From the NCBI GenBank assembly GCA_027604505.1, contig JADIIX010000029.1, positions 120,478 through 184,477 of the forward strand: a stretch of DNA of 64,000 bases, written 5' to 3'. This document shows, piece after piece, positions 22,738 through 35,050 of the stretch. The position numbers were made by a program, and so were the translations under genes. The DNA is from Gonapodya sp. JEL0774 (lineage: Eukaryota; Monoblepharomycota; Monoblepharidomycetes; Monoblepharidales; Gonapodyaceae). The stretch's first letter is position 1. Each line of letters opens with the position of its first letter. A model generated the notes under the pieces. That model ran no database searches, had not been told where the DNA came from, and saw only the letters and a program-made list of their open reading frames with translations.

Positions 22738-23080
22738 AGTTTCTGCTGATTCAGCAGATATACATATCAGTTTAATTTCTTCCTTTTTCTTGTCCCCAAC
22801 ACACCAATCTCACCCATGTGCACACTCTCCTCTTCTGAAGAATCCATTTATCGTATGAATTTTACTGAAATAGAGTATGCAGGGTCCCCCAGAATCATAT
22901 CGTGCATTATATATAGTATTGGCACACACCACATTTCATATCACGCTCCCCTCCTTGCCATATTTAGAAGCATCAAGATATACTTCTCACTGACCACCTC
23001 TCATCCCGCTCCATTGAAACTAACTTCAAATGCCAAAAAACGTAGTCCTTACACCATGTCCTCCTGCGTGACAGCGGTCC

Positions 23081-24678
23081 TCATGTCATCACCACGTCTC
23101 TTTCACCTGGAACCCCTCCAGGAGCACTCCTGTTTCCAGCACTGCCCATCTCCTCCTCAATATCCTCGTCGAACTCCGATGGCGCGCGGCGGCGACGGGA
23201 TCCCTGCTGCGCTTGCTCATCTGCGGTATAGTTGAGCTGGCGGATGGCTTCTCTGGCTGTGTAGATGGGCTCATACTCCTGATTGGGTTTTGCGTAGCAC
23301 CAATGAAAACCACGCAGAGGGAAAGTGCGTCGATATAACGAAAGTGGGTACCGGCAGTCAAACTCTTCTCTCAAGCGACTGCCAGTCTTCGCGTTTCGCA
23401 CGCACCTTCAATTGGCTCTTGAACCCCTCGTTCGGATTCACACAAAATCTCCGATTCTGCACCATCATATAGGCAGTTGGAAAATCCATCTTCTTGCTCT
23501 CCATTAGGTATCCAACCACCAGCGCAGGGGATCGTGAAATGCCTCCGTTGCAGTGCACGAGAACGCGGCCACCAGCGTTAAGGGCAGCGTCAATGAACGC
23601 AGTGGATTGGCGGAAGTGTGGGATGAGGTTCTCGAGAGGGTGGTCCGAAGCGCGACTTCAACATGAGAAGTTGGAGTGGTGGGGTAAGGAGGGGATGGAT
23701 AATATTGGAGGCCATGACGTCAATGAATTGCATTCGAGGATCAGCTCGCTGTGCAGTAACTCCTGACGAATGCTTCCAGTGAGGTTAACCAGACCTGCCT
23801 CCCGATGGCGCCTTTCTCCGGGAAAGAGATTTCGTCTTCAACGGGTGACTGGGTTCCACGTTCCGAGCTCCAAACTCACGCCACCAACCTCCTTCGCAAT
23901 CACTCTAAGTGCTTTCTTTCTGAAGATATATCGGCTCCGAACCCTTGAGGATTCCAGATAACGACAGACGTGACCGCCGGTGGACTCCCAGTGACAAAAA
24001 CCATGCACGTCCTCAGACATAATATTGCCTACTACTATGGAGCGGGAGGTGAGTCTGGAGGAGGCACCATCCGTCGCGATGAGGTTCTCTCTTCCACCCC
24101 GCCACGTTTCTCGTTCGTTTCACGGCACACACTACCGGTACGATTGAGTCACCATCGATACGATTACGGTCGTCGGAAAGTCTTTGCGATCAAAAGAGCT
24201 TTCCAAATGTGAGACGTTCTATCCCTCCAGCTAATATCGTCAAACACACCACGCGACGATACAGGTGTCCTGGCTTTGAGTCGTTCCTTGTCATGGGCCT
24301 GCTGTAGCCATCGTGCGGAACTCCTTCTCCCAGCCAACAGTCCCGACAGAGCCCTCTGCTCTCCATATCCGCTTTTGTTGTTCTGGAGCCGACCCGTCGT
24401 AGACTTCACACACGAATCACTCACATTTCCAAGTACACAAACTGCCCAGGAAAATGTGGTCGCAAGATGTGCCTCTCCTCATCGTCCCTCACCACAATAA
24501 TGTGGGTGATTCCGTTGGCTCTGAGGGAGTCCAAGTTCTTGGACGCCGCGTGCGGGCCGACAAAGAGTCCCGGTATGATTTCCTGCATATCTCGGCGCAT
24601 TTCGTAACGCCATTCATGATACTCGACATTTGGGGCTGGTGCGGTGGGGGAGGGGATAGGGCTGGACGACGGCTGCAT
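23081..24678 (-). CDS. STYX-like dual-specificity phosphatase with intact catalytic site
   Basis: Three exons (24425..24678, 23406..23655, 23081..23278) join in phase to 233 residues, close to the 223 of STYX. Family marks: WRYEMRRDMQEIIPGLFVGP at the N-terminus, GITHIIVVRDD, DHPLENLIPHF, and RRFCVNPNEGF followed by QLKEYEPIY. Animal STYX is a pseudophosphatase with Gly in place of the catalytic Cys. Here the loop is HCNGGISRS, so Cys and Arg of HCx5R are both present and activity is expected. The start at 24678 was chosen because it sits ~20 residues before the conserved block; an open frame continues upstream but is hydrophobic and unlike the family. Intron 1 is 769 nt, far longer than its neighbours. 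Confidence 0.88.
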
Positions 24679-25450
24679 GTATCCGAGCTGGTGATGGGGA
24701 ACAGACGGACGGTCGAAGAAAGCGGAAAGGGGAGGAATGCGCGTGATAGTTGTTTGAATATTATGAGCGAGAATTGCGGTGGGGTACAAGTACCGCGGGT
24801 TCCCCCATGCCAGAGCAGGAGCGTTGAGAACCAACGCGATCAGCGCAAAAAGGAAAGTGAGCACAGGCAGAGGCTGAATCGTTAAAGGCTCATAAATTTG
24901 AGGCTGCAGCGAAGTGTGAAGCTCACCGGTGGATGGGACATCATTGAGCTGCGAGTTTGCCACAACGTACACAGCGTTGTGCTCTACCACCTTCGGTGAC
25001 GGGACAAGTCGCTAGTGCGTCAGTCAGAACACCAGATTGCACAAACAGAAAAGATGACTTCGACAATACGAAAGCAAGGGGAAGGTCGAAATGACTATTC
25101 TAAAGTGCTATTTGGTACATACATTCCTTATCTCCGGAACCTACCGGCGTACAGTCAACAGGACAGCATACCCGTCCCATTTACTGTTTGAACTTGGTGC
25201 TTGGATGTATTGTTTGGATACATTCTAATGCCCAAGCAATCACTAAGTCCAGTTTCTAAGAACGCCCTTACAACAATAATCACAATGTGGGTGATGCAAC
25301 ATCGATGGGTCATATGCTACTGGGACTATATACAGAGTTTTACTCGCAGTTCAGATTATAAACATGTTTTGCGTTGTTGCATCAGATCTTTGAGTTTCTG
25401 GAGAAACGATATCCTTGTGTGATGGACTGGAAAGTGGGAGCTTGAGTGGA
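24679..25450. other. Intergenic, nothing recognised
   Basis: Between the STYX-like start and the permease stop. An open frame of 104 codons runs in from the STYX-like gene, but I read it as untranslated leader. AT-rich and otherwise featureless from about 25000. Confidence 0.45.
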
Positions 25451-28260
25451 TCAAAGCTTCTCCAGAGCCTCGTTTACGATCTGTCGTGGATGTCAAATGA
25501 AATTGTCGCTTGGATTAGTTAGCTCAGATATGACGGTTGATTCTCGTTGTTCCGTTTCACCACTCACATTTTTTGCCCAACCCATTTTTTCGGGCACCCT
25601 CAGGCCCACCTTCTTGTGGGGTAAGCCTTCGCCTTTAGCGTCGGAACATGCAGTGTCTTCGTTAGCCCGTGACCGGCCAGGGCCGTACCGGTTTACATTG
25701 TTCGGAGTCGATCTGGGGTGCGTAGGCTATCAAGAAAGTATCCTTTGTAAATTCTGGTACCTGAGGCAATGCACTGTATGTTTTACTAACTGCGGGCGAT
25801 CGCGCGGTGGTGTTTTCTTTTTTGATCTCCACATCCTTGAGGTCTTTTTCATGTGCTTCATTCATTGATGCCTCTGTAACCACCGATTTCTTCACTGAGA
25901 TGGTGCGCTTTGTACTTTTTGAAGATGCCGAGGATCGCGGCACAGTCGAAGAGGAGAATCCACCATTGGACTCCTCCATGAGACCTGAAATCGAACCAAA
26001 CGGGAGGAAAATACACCAGATTCGCTTTCATGCACACTAACACACGTTTAAGATGTCCTTGAAGGAAGGGTTTCTCGACGGTTCGTCCTTTGACGCGAGG
26101 AAGGACTGCAAGCCGACAGTGGGAGAATTAGCCCGTCAGTAACCCGAAAGAGTAACGAGACTCACCTACGAAATAGTAATATGGGGCCAACAGTATAAAC
26201 TGCACCACCATCACGACAGCACAATATTGAAACGTCGGGTTTATCACCATTCCGCCGATTACGATCGATAACGCCAAGATCACCACGGACACAGCGCCGA
26301 AGACTCCCAACGGACTTTTGAATGGCCGAGGGAGTGTGGGCAAGATCTGACGAATGCGAATGAAGGCGAGCATGTCAATTACGAAGGCGAGCAACGTATA
26401 TAACGCCGCCACATTAAGAAGGACATCGAGGAGTGGAGAATCCTTCGGCAGAACCCAAAGTATGAAGCTAATAATGAGAGCCAAAAATGCGCTGGTGAAG
26501 GCTGCGTTTCGAGGGGTGCCATTCCCATTGTCCGTCAGAGACAGAACGGGCGGCATATAACCAGATCGAGACAAAGTGTATATATGTCTCGAGCACGTGT
26601 ACAGCATTCCAAACGCGGATGCCAGCAGTATCGGAAGTTGAAGAGACATGATCAAGGGAAGGCCCCATGGAGTATCTTGAAGGTTGTATACGTGCAAAAG
26701 CGTTTCTCCCACAGGGAACGTCATTTGCGCATATTCAAGGACCGGCGATGAGGGAATTGATACAAAAAAGACGAGAATCACGATCGTTGTAAGAGTGGCT
26801 ATTTGAAGCTGCGCACCGCGTGGCTGGTTTGCACGGACGAATGTTAACAAAAAGAACCCTAAGTAGTCCGATCTAATGTGTATGCCCGAATTTAGAATTT
26901 AGCACTCACATTTTCAACCACCGTTGTTTTCGTTTCTTCGGCCATCATTGGAAACATCTCCACTCCCAAGTAGAACCACACAGAGTACGTACAGCAGCGA
27001 ATCAATCCTGGCATTCCTCCTTCGAAATATGAGACACCTTGACTGACGAACTCAAACTTAACACCTGGCACTGCCGCTAATGTCAAAGAGACAACGCCAA
27101 CTATCGATATCAAGGCAATCCAGAATGCGAAGGTAAAGAGTGGCATTAAGGGCTGGCAGCAGATGAACGTGAGAATGACGTAGGCCATCAACCACCACAT
27201 AGGCTCAAACCGGTTGGAGAGTCCTGTGATAATTGTGATGGCTTCAGCTGATACCAGATGAGAGTCAGCGACGAACACCATTCGTCTGTTCACAGAGAAG
27301 GTCAACCTACAAAATGCGGTGACATTCAGTGCAGTAGCAACTGCGTATTCGAAAATGTACGCATAGCCAATTACGCCTCTTGCTAAGTAGCTGCCGGAGA
27401 ATGCTGCGTGGGCGAAAACGCCTGGTCCTCCCGAGAAAGGTAGGGCACTGACGAGCTCCGCCAACGATACCGTCACTGCAAACATCATGTATGTCACAAT
27501 GACCGTTGCCAGGAGAAAGTTTCCCCAGCCATCGAGCAGCGCAGCGTTCCATCCAAAGATCTCCCTGTGTTTGTAAGAAATTGAGTGTCCAAGTATCAAA
27601 AGTAGGTACTGACATCGGACGACTCACCCGGAAATAACTACTGAGACGACAATTCCCCATACACCCCATCTGTCCAAAGATAAATCGGATTAAACTTCGG
27701 CCTCATGCGCAATTTCTTCGACGGAACAGGTTCGCCCCACGAACGTACCTTTGTGCCTCGGGTAATGGTAAAATCCTCTTCTCATACCAATCCGCCCCCA
27801 GGAGAACCGTAGCGGTGTTTTCTTTCTCAAGCCCAGCTCTAAATTTTTCCATTTGCTGCAGCACTCGATCCGCTTGTGGGCCGACAACAGTACACGGGAC
27901 AGCTTGAGCAGTCCCGGCGACAGGAAACATTCGACCGCCTCCTGGAAGAAGTTTTTCACTTGTCATTCGTTGCCCCATACCGAGTGCCGTGTCACTTGGG
28001 TAGCCTTTTCGGAATGAGCCCCTTCTGGGAAGTAGGGGGGAGGGACTTATTGCAGAAGTTGGGCTGGCCATCGAGAATGCGACGCTGGTGACCGAGCCTA
28101 ATTCAGTGGGAGAGCTACTCTGTGGAAAGGTCCACTCTCGTGTAGAGCCAGGATTAAAGCGGGTTATTGCTGCCTGAGAGCTTAGAGGAACGTTGCTGCT
28201 CGCAGAGGTACCCGAAGGGGAAATCTCAAGCTGAACACCATCATTCGTCGCAGTAGACAT
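25451..28260 (-). CDS. APC-superfamily amino acid/amine permease with long cytosolic ends
   Basis: Nine exons join in phase to 756 residues: 27749..28260, 27628..27669, 27311..27564, 26910..27247, 26166..26823, 26046..26105, 25697..25984, 25568..25656 and 25451..25480. The membrane core (about residues 172-600) resembles the ethanolamine/amino-acid permease branch: RWGVWGIVVSVVISGEIFGWN at the first helix, LPFSGGPGVFAHAAF (broken helix), VEMFPMMAEETK followed by NPRGAQL, and FGMLYTCSRHIYTLSR. About 12 helices are apparent. A 170-residue Ser/Pro-rich N-terminal tail precedes the core. A tail of ~155 residues follows, rich in Lys, Ser and Glu; its five exons are supported by phase only, and one intron is just 40 nt. 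Substrate cannot be deduced. Confidence 0.82.
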
Positions 28261-28781
28261 CGATCTTAATTGTTAGAGGACAGCACCGTAGATGATGTGT
28301 GCCGACCTGGCAGCGGAGACAATCGAACTCCAACACGGACGGTGTAGCGCTCACAGAAAGAAAGGTGCGTGTTGCCTGATCGGGGGAGTGCGAAGTGACC
28401 ATGAGGATGGAAAGGGATCCAGCAATCACTTTGATAGGTCATCCATTCACGGGAGGAGCGGCCTTTCCTGCCTTGAGTCGCTCCTGGTGACGCATATACG
28501 ACGATATACATGAAAACAGTAGTCCAAGTGACGGATCGATCTGCGTCCTGCATGAATAGATGATGGACTACCAAGTGGAAGCGAAGGCAAGGCAAGTCCT
28601 CCTTTTTGACGTCGACAGGGGACGGAAGTCAAGAGAGTGGATTGTTAATTGTACATTTCTGTTTGTGCTCGTGCCAAACCGGCAAAATATCTCCGAACAC
28701 ATTGAATCACCAATCCCGAATACACTTGCCCTTAAGCAAACAACGCTGTGAAGCTGCACATCAACTGATAGCCATTCACAG
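28261..28781. promoter_or_regulatory. Divergent promoter region, permease and hydroxylase
   Basis: The permease (minus) and the sterol desaturase-like gene (plus) start 521 bp apart and face away from each other, so both promoters must lie here. No clear TATA box or named regulatory site was identified. Confidence 0.6.
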
Positions 28782-30240
28782 ATGGTCCCGAACGCTTCTG
28801 CTCGCCTCGTGAGCACCAAGGCACGAGAAAGTGATTCAATACATGATGATTCGCCGCGGAGCCCTAGTGGAGTGGAACTTCTTGTGGACTTAACGGAGGC
28901 TATTCCCCCGTCCGTCATTCTCGCGTCACTTGTCAGCTTCAACAAATCGGAGCTAGGCAAACGGTTTTATGCGGAGCTCTTTCGGAGATACCCAATAGAC
29001 ATGAACCTCGCCAGTCTCATGTATGACGATATTCCGTCAGGCTTGACAGCAGCACTATACTATGGTGACTGATCTCTCAATTTTGCGGTGTTGGCAGACT
29101 GCTGCAACCCCCACGGATGCTTATATCGCCCTATCACCCTATCACACTTGTGCATCGCAGGTTTAAGCTTCACTTTTGCAGCTCTTGACTTCACGCATCG
29201 TCCGAAGTTTCTGTACGACTTGCGCTTACAAGCTCAAAAAGAGCCCCCGACGCTCAAACATTTTCTCAAGACTTTGTTTTGGGTTGCAGCAAACCAAGTC
29301 ACAATCATGGTGCCCCTGAAGTTTTTCTACATTGCGGTTTGGATGCGGAGAGGGGGAATGACAACAATGAGAGTAAGTGACGGGCATTTGTGCGTGCCTG
29401 GGCCTCAGGTCACAACGTTTGATGTGTCTTTCCACAAACTATGAAATATTTGGACTTCCTCGCTTCAACTCCTATGAAATATTCCACCCAGGGCATTCCA
29501 AGTGCTTCACAGTCTGTAAAGGAGTTTCTTATTCTTGAGCTTGCGTGGCAGGTGTGTCAGATACTCTTGCCGGTTTGAAAAGCATACGATACAATGGACA
29601 TAATAGCTAACACAGCTTTGTCAGTTCGCATTTTACGCCGCCCATCGCATACTCCACCACTCGTTTTTCTACAAGCGCGTTCACAAGATCCACCATACCA
29701 ACACCTCGCCTTTCTCGCTCGCCGCGGGCTACGCTCACCCGTTCGAACAAGTCTTGGCGAACTCACTCCCCATGCACCTTCCCGCAGCTCTAATGGCCGT
29801 TCATCCAAGTAGCTACTGGGCATTCTTGACGTGGAGGATTCTTGAAACATGCACCGCTCATGCTGGATACGACCTGCCCATAGTGGGAGGAAACGCAAGA
29901 TTTCATGACTGGCACCACAGAGTCTTTGAGGGAAATTGTGAGTTTCTTGATATCGGGGTGCCCAATCACCCTCGGGGGGTCATTGCCCGTGTCACTGCGA
30001 ACTATATATTCACGGGCCCGATGGCCCGCCCTCTTGCAACACTTCCCAGATGGTGTAAACTGTGGTGTCATTCTGGTCGATTACATGATGGGCACTTGCG
30101 CCCCGTACCTCCGATGGCTCGCCAGGTACAGGCGCGGTCGGCACTGGTTGACTCATCAAAAGCTTAACGGTGGTGACAGCGCGGACGTGGGTGAAAAGAC
30201 AGAAGAATCGGGATCGGAGGAAACGTTTGAGCAAATCTAA
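28782..30240 (+). CDS. Sterol desaturase / fatty acid hydroxylase superfamily protein
   Basis: Five exons (28782..29064, 29161..29372, 29492..29551, 29625..29937, 30050..30240) join in phase to 352 residues. The di-iron histidine motifs of the membrane hydroxylase family are complete: HRILHH (~191), HKIHH (~207), HAGYD and HDWHH (~275). Hydrophobic segments lie in exons 1-3 and around MHLPAALMAVHP. Members act in the ER on sterols (ERG25, ERG3) or on fatty acyl and sphingoid chains, using oxygen and cytochrome b5. The N-terminus has a 60-residue non-conserved part and the C-terminus an acidic tail (EKTEESGSEETFE). I cannot assign it to C4-methyl oxidase or another subgroup with certainty. Confidence 0.88.
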
Positions 30241-30481
30241 GGATGCGTGTGGCGATTTGTACTTCAGTTTGATCGTCGATTGTGGACACGGTCCAATTTA
30301 GACAGAATCAGGACGCCGTAATTCTTGACAAGCTTGACTTTTGTGGAGTAACAGTGAAACAATCTTAATTGCAGTAACATTTGTACATTCTCACTCAAAA
30401 CACGCGTAAATGATGGTCTCGAGATTACGCCTGTCCTATAAAACATCTTGAACTGGAGAGGAATATCACCATTCCACAAGT

Positions 30482-31412
30482 TCACATCGCTCCCGGGTGC
30501 TCCTTCTTCACCCAGTCAATCTTTTCGATTTTCAACTCCCCTCCAATCAACTGATACACGTACAATACCACTGCGGTCCCCTGCAAGTCCATCAGCACAA
30601 AGCTCGGGTTCACTTCAGTCTCGCCGTCTTGAAGATGCGTGAATGCCCCCGTGGCAGATCCTGGGTTGACGAAAAACCGCCCTTCGTACTCGTAAGCCTC
30701 GAAACGGTGGGTGTGTCCAGAAACGAGGACGTCTACGTCAAGGTGGCGGGCGACAGAGGCAAGGCTGTCAGCGTCACCCCAGGGGATGACATCATGCCCA
30801 TGGACGAGTCCGACCTTTACAGGCGGGGAGTCGAGAATGGGTTGCGTCAGTGAATGTTCCACTTTGCACTGTCCTCTCAATCTGCCCACCCATCATTTCC
30901 TACGTCTAACCCACACCTTACCTTCAGCTGTCCGTGCATAACGACTCTCGCACCGGGTGGTACCACTTGACCACCCTGTGGATAAGTTCCGCCGAGCCCC
31001 AATTCATCCGCATCCCCCCTTACTGGTACCACTTCGGCGGCTACCGAGCGGAGAAAATCCAAAGTTGCGCGTGAAGTAACATTGCCAGTGCAGAGGATTT
31101 GTTGAATTTTTCCAGGAACGAGGAGTTTGGCGAATTTCGCGGGGAGCGAGGAAGTTCGGTTGGGGATATGGGTGTCACCTGCCGTCGAGAGGGGGTGAGA
31201 ACGAGGGATCAATGAGCGTCGGCTGGGACAATCACGCGGCTGAAGCTCACCGATCGCTAGTACAAGAACCTGGTGTCCGAGGCGACGAGAATTTGGATAA
31301 CAGTTTACCCAAGGACACCACCAGCGCGCGAGGAGAACGAAAGCAAGAAAGCATTCCGGTAGTCATGAGAATCTTCAGCCAAAATAGAGTTCACAACTAT
31401 CGAACTAACCAT
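30482..31412 (-). CDS. VPS29: Retromer subunit VPS29
   Basis: Exons 31410..31412, 31251..31269, 30922..31178 and 30482..30814 join in phase to 203 residues. The phosphoesterase-fold motifs are in place: GDTHIPNR, LPAKFAKLLVPGKIQ, ILCTGN, VRGDADE, GLVHGHDVIPWGD, VSGHTHRFEA and NPGSATGA, ending FVLMDLQGTAVVLYVYQLI. VPS29 is the scaffold of the endosomal retromer with VPS35 and VPS26, recycling cargo from endosome to Golgi. It is slightly longer than the ~182 norm because of an insert after VRGDADE and a longer tail. The predicted first coding exon is the ATG alone (donor GTTAGT); this layout is also known in human VPS29, but the start should be treated as likely, not certain. Confidence 0.9.
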
Positions 31413-31712
31413 TGCAGAGGCTGCTTTATCGGATTCGCGAAATTACTTGTGGGACCAGTACTCAGACATGCAAGTGACTTCACTCAAACACATGAACGAC
31501 GACAAAACACGACCCGTCACAGCAGTGACAAGTAAGCCGCACTTAAAAATGAATTTGTATATTGATATGAGTCTGGAAACACATCACACAGCAGCACCCA
31601 AACAACTGGATGTTTGATACGGGCACTTCTCAAGATTGCGATTGCCCTTGTTTTCACTGGATAACGACAAAACAAAGGAATCGCAATATTGCTGGGGCTA
31701 CTTCAAATGAGG
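31413..31712. other. Short intergenic gap, 300 bp
   Basis: Between the VPS29 start and the CPSF73 stop on the same strand. Nothing recognised apart from the presumed VPS29 promoter. Confidence 0.5.
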
Positions 31713-34700
31713 CTACTCCGAACCCGCGCCTACCAGTTTGGTCTGAACACCGACATCCGCCTCCTCTTTCCACCTCACTTCATCAAAGTCCGGTCCATCA
31801 ACAGCAACTTCGGCAGGCTTCGACTCCTCCTCAGGCTCACTCTCGGACTCGTCATCTCCCTCGTGCACCCCGTCATTCCCTTTCCCATCTCCTCCAACTG
31901 TCCCAACTGGAGGCCGGCTGATGGGACGCCATACCTCAACTACGGGCTTTACAACGCGCTTTGCCCGTGCCACAATCACTCCTGTCCGCCGTTTCCAGTC
32001 TTCTGATTGGGACGAGACCTCGAGTCCTTGCGTCTTGGATATGCGAACGTCCGTCGTGGGATTGGAGGTCGTATGGACAACCCATCCGCCCCCATCATCA
32101 TTTGTACCGTCATGTTCATCGGAGACTGTCTCAATTGCATCAGGTCCAAAGTGATTGCTTAGCAACTGAGACACAATATGGTCAAGCTGAATTGCTTCGT
32201 CAGCCGTTGCCCTAATCTTCAGGTCATCAACCTCAGTCTCCTCTTCCCTGTTGCCGTCCTCATCAAAACGGTCTCCATGCTCATGCCCGTGATGGTGGTG
32301 GCCCTTCCCCCCTCCCGACATCTTGACGCTCGCCCTACTGCCTTCCATCCCAGCCAAACATGCAATCACCGCATCTGCGACGGAATCTGCGACTGGATCT
32401 CCTCGCCACGAAACTACCAAGCGTGGGGGTCCATCAGGGAGGGGATCGTCATCATCTCTCCTGTCCATACCATCGATGACGCCGTGTCGAGTGACTGTTA
32501 CACATTCCATTACAACCCACTCGCCTCCACCTTTGACGTCCGATTCGACAACACTCGCCCCTCCAAACATGCCTCCCAAATGCCACTCCACCAAGCCTTT
32601 CCCCACTGCACATGGTACTGTCACCCGTTGTAGGATGGAAACTGGTGGCAGTGCGGGGATGTGGTCGGATAGATCGAGAGGGTGGAGAAGAGTTGAGCGG
32701 AGATCGCGAGTCACTAGGAGGCCAGATAAGCGGGCAGACGGGGTTGGTGGATGGACCGCCAGGCGACCAATTGTCTACAGAAGGTGGCGACAAGAAAATT
32801 ATAGTAGAAGAGACACGAGCCTGTATGCCCAACATCCATCCCACGTTCACAAAAAAACGTACCTTGGCAACTTTCTCTCCGCGGAAATAAAGCCGAACTT
32901 CCGTTCCGTTCGCAGGAGTGTAAATTTTCATCCGGTCCCCGCCCTGATCTCTCTCCTGGACCCTCGACTGTAGCGCCGCGCGCAGTCTGGACATTTCATT
33001 GAAGTCGCCGTGGACGAGAACCTGCGTCGTGTAAGGGTCGAGAATTCAAGTTTAGCTCATCGAAACAGATCAGACGCGATTCGACCAACCAAATGAGCGA
33101 CAGCCATTTCCTCAATGAACGACGAATTCTGTGCGTAGTCGACGTGGGCCGAGAATGTGACGTAATTTACCGACATGCGTCTTTTAAGCATCCGGCCGCT
33201 GAGTGCTTCGATCTCTTCAGGTTCTGATAAAAGTTTCTATGGGTAACGCGCCGTAAGGTATGAATGATATTATGATGGATAATGGGTAATGCGGGTTTCA
33301 TTTCGCTGCGAACTAACCCACCTTACCCATCGTTCCATCCACTAAGTACCCCGCAAACACCGTCCCGTTTCTTGGATCTCCACACCATCTCTCCAACAAC
33401 TCCCTACTTATTCCGTTTTGAAGCATACCGGGGCTTGCAAGCATGACACAAGGGCCGGAGTCTTCGAAAGCATCCGCCGAGCGCAGGGAGGAAATGTGTC
33501 GGAAGCGAAACGGGTTGTGACCGTGGAGTTGCACGAGACGTCGGATACGAGGGTGCATAAAGTGAACGTATGTCTCGTACACCGCCTGGATTTGGGCGTG
33601 GATGAAGGGACATAGGGTGTCCAGTCATGGTTGGCAACGGACCTCTTTGCGGCCCCACTCACCATACACTTCCTGGCCAAACTACTCGCATAGTAAATAG
33701 GTATTCCCTGCAACTGAGGGTTACGCTGCCAGTACTCATCCAAGATGAGAAGGAGTTCCTGAGCTCGGCCAAGAGCAAACGTGGGTATCAGGCAACGGCC
33801 TCCACGAAGAACGATATCGTGAACTAGGCCTGCACATGAGCAATACGATGAGTACACGACAATAGAATCCGCCGCCGACGATGACCGCTGGAATGGTGGA
33901 GACTCACGTGTAAACCGAGCCTCTCTTTCTACGACAGGCTCGTGGCTCTGAACGCCATAAGTACTTTCCGAAATCATTACCTCGCACCTCTCCCTAGGTT
34001 TTTCTGCTGCCATCAGGTGCCTGTCTTCCTCTCTGGAATAATCCCCAGTGTAGAGGATTTTGACGCCTCCGATTTCCACGACGAACATGGCCGCGCCAAG
34101 GACATGACCGGCATTATAGGCCGTGAATCGGATACCCGACGACTCATAAGTCGAATGAAAGTCGCATGGCGTAATTCGGTCGGTACAGCGGAGAAGATCC
34201 TCTTCCGTGAAGAGTGTGTCGCTGGCGTTATTCGAGTTTAAAGAACCTCCCGCGCCTCCACCAGGGTTAGAAGAGGGTGTAGATACACGTAGATAGTCTG
34301 CCAACAGCCAGCGAAAGATTGATTTTGTTGGGTGAGTCATGAAAACCTTGCCTCGAAAAGAAGTCTTCGAAATTGGAGATGGAGACGTAAAAGGGTACCC
34401 GCAAAGTCAAGCATCGACATCATATCACCTTCTGCATAAAGTACGGAAGGGCGCCAGCGTGGTCTAGGTGGAAGCTGGTCGAGGGGGCTGTTGAGGTTCG
34501 AACTTATTTCGAGATCAACAGAGATGGGTAGACCCACTGGGTAACCAGCAAAAGATCGATTTCTGCCGGGTCGATGAAGTCAAAGAATGGAAGAGAAGCG
34601 AGACCACTGAATGCCGGATGAATACCACAGTCCATCTGAGTGCAGTTTGGATTTGGTTGAAAGAGGTTCAACACGAGTGCAGCTACGAGTATCGAACAGA

Positions 34701-35050
34701 ACCAGTTTCCTCATGACGTCCAAGATAAAGATTTCATGGATACTACTTCAACTCTCTCATCACTGTACATCACGTCCCGGTGAAAGAATAGACAAAAGTT
34801 CCCGAACCTGGATAGCATAGCTGGAATCACTTACCATGACTGTCTTCCCCTTGTATTTAATCACAACGCAAGATCTTCCGACCTCGTTGCCGGCCCCCAG
34901 CGGCATAATTCGCATAACATCCTCTTCGCTCGTGACGGGGGGAATCTTGGAAGAGTCGCAGGTAGATCAGGTTATCAACTGCTAACTGGTTCTGCGGCAA
35001 CAAGGAACTTTGGACAGCAAACTCACCTGAGCTCTCCGCTTCTCTCCCAT
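31713..35050 (-). CDS. YSH1: Cleavage/polyadenylation endonuclease CPSF73 (Ysh1)
   Basis: Ten exons join in phase to 844 residues: 35027..35050, 34835..34945, 34538..34635, 34429..34474, 33908..34364, 33663..33829, 33322..33585, 33090..33236, 32863..33021 and 31713..32774. This is the metallo-beta-lactamase nuclease that cuts pre-mRNA before poly(A) addition. Zinc-site motifs are intact: [30 protein letters not shown] (split by an intron), [20 protein letters not shown] and STYG, then [32 protein letters not shown] and [10 protein letters not shown]. The beta-CASP and C-terminal domains follow. The C-terminal domain contains a His-rich patch ([11 protein letters not shown]) and ends in a Glu-rich tail, both extra to the family. 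The start is uncertain: Met codons at 35050 and 35098 are both in frame. Confidence 0.92.

Noticed and set aside
24679-24990. 104-codon N-terminal extension of the STYX-like gene with a hydrophobic stretch
   Set aside because: STYX proteins begin ~20 residues before the WRYEMRR block; the extension is better explained as an open leader. A membrane-anchored form cannot be fully excluded.
32323-32973. 216-codon plus-strand open frame
   Set aside because: Antisense to the CPSF73 C-terminal exon, which has clear homology features in its own frame.
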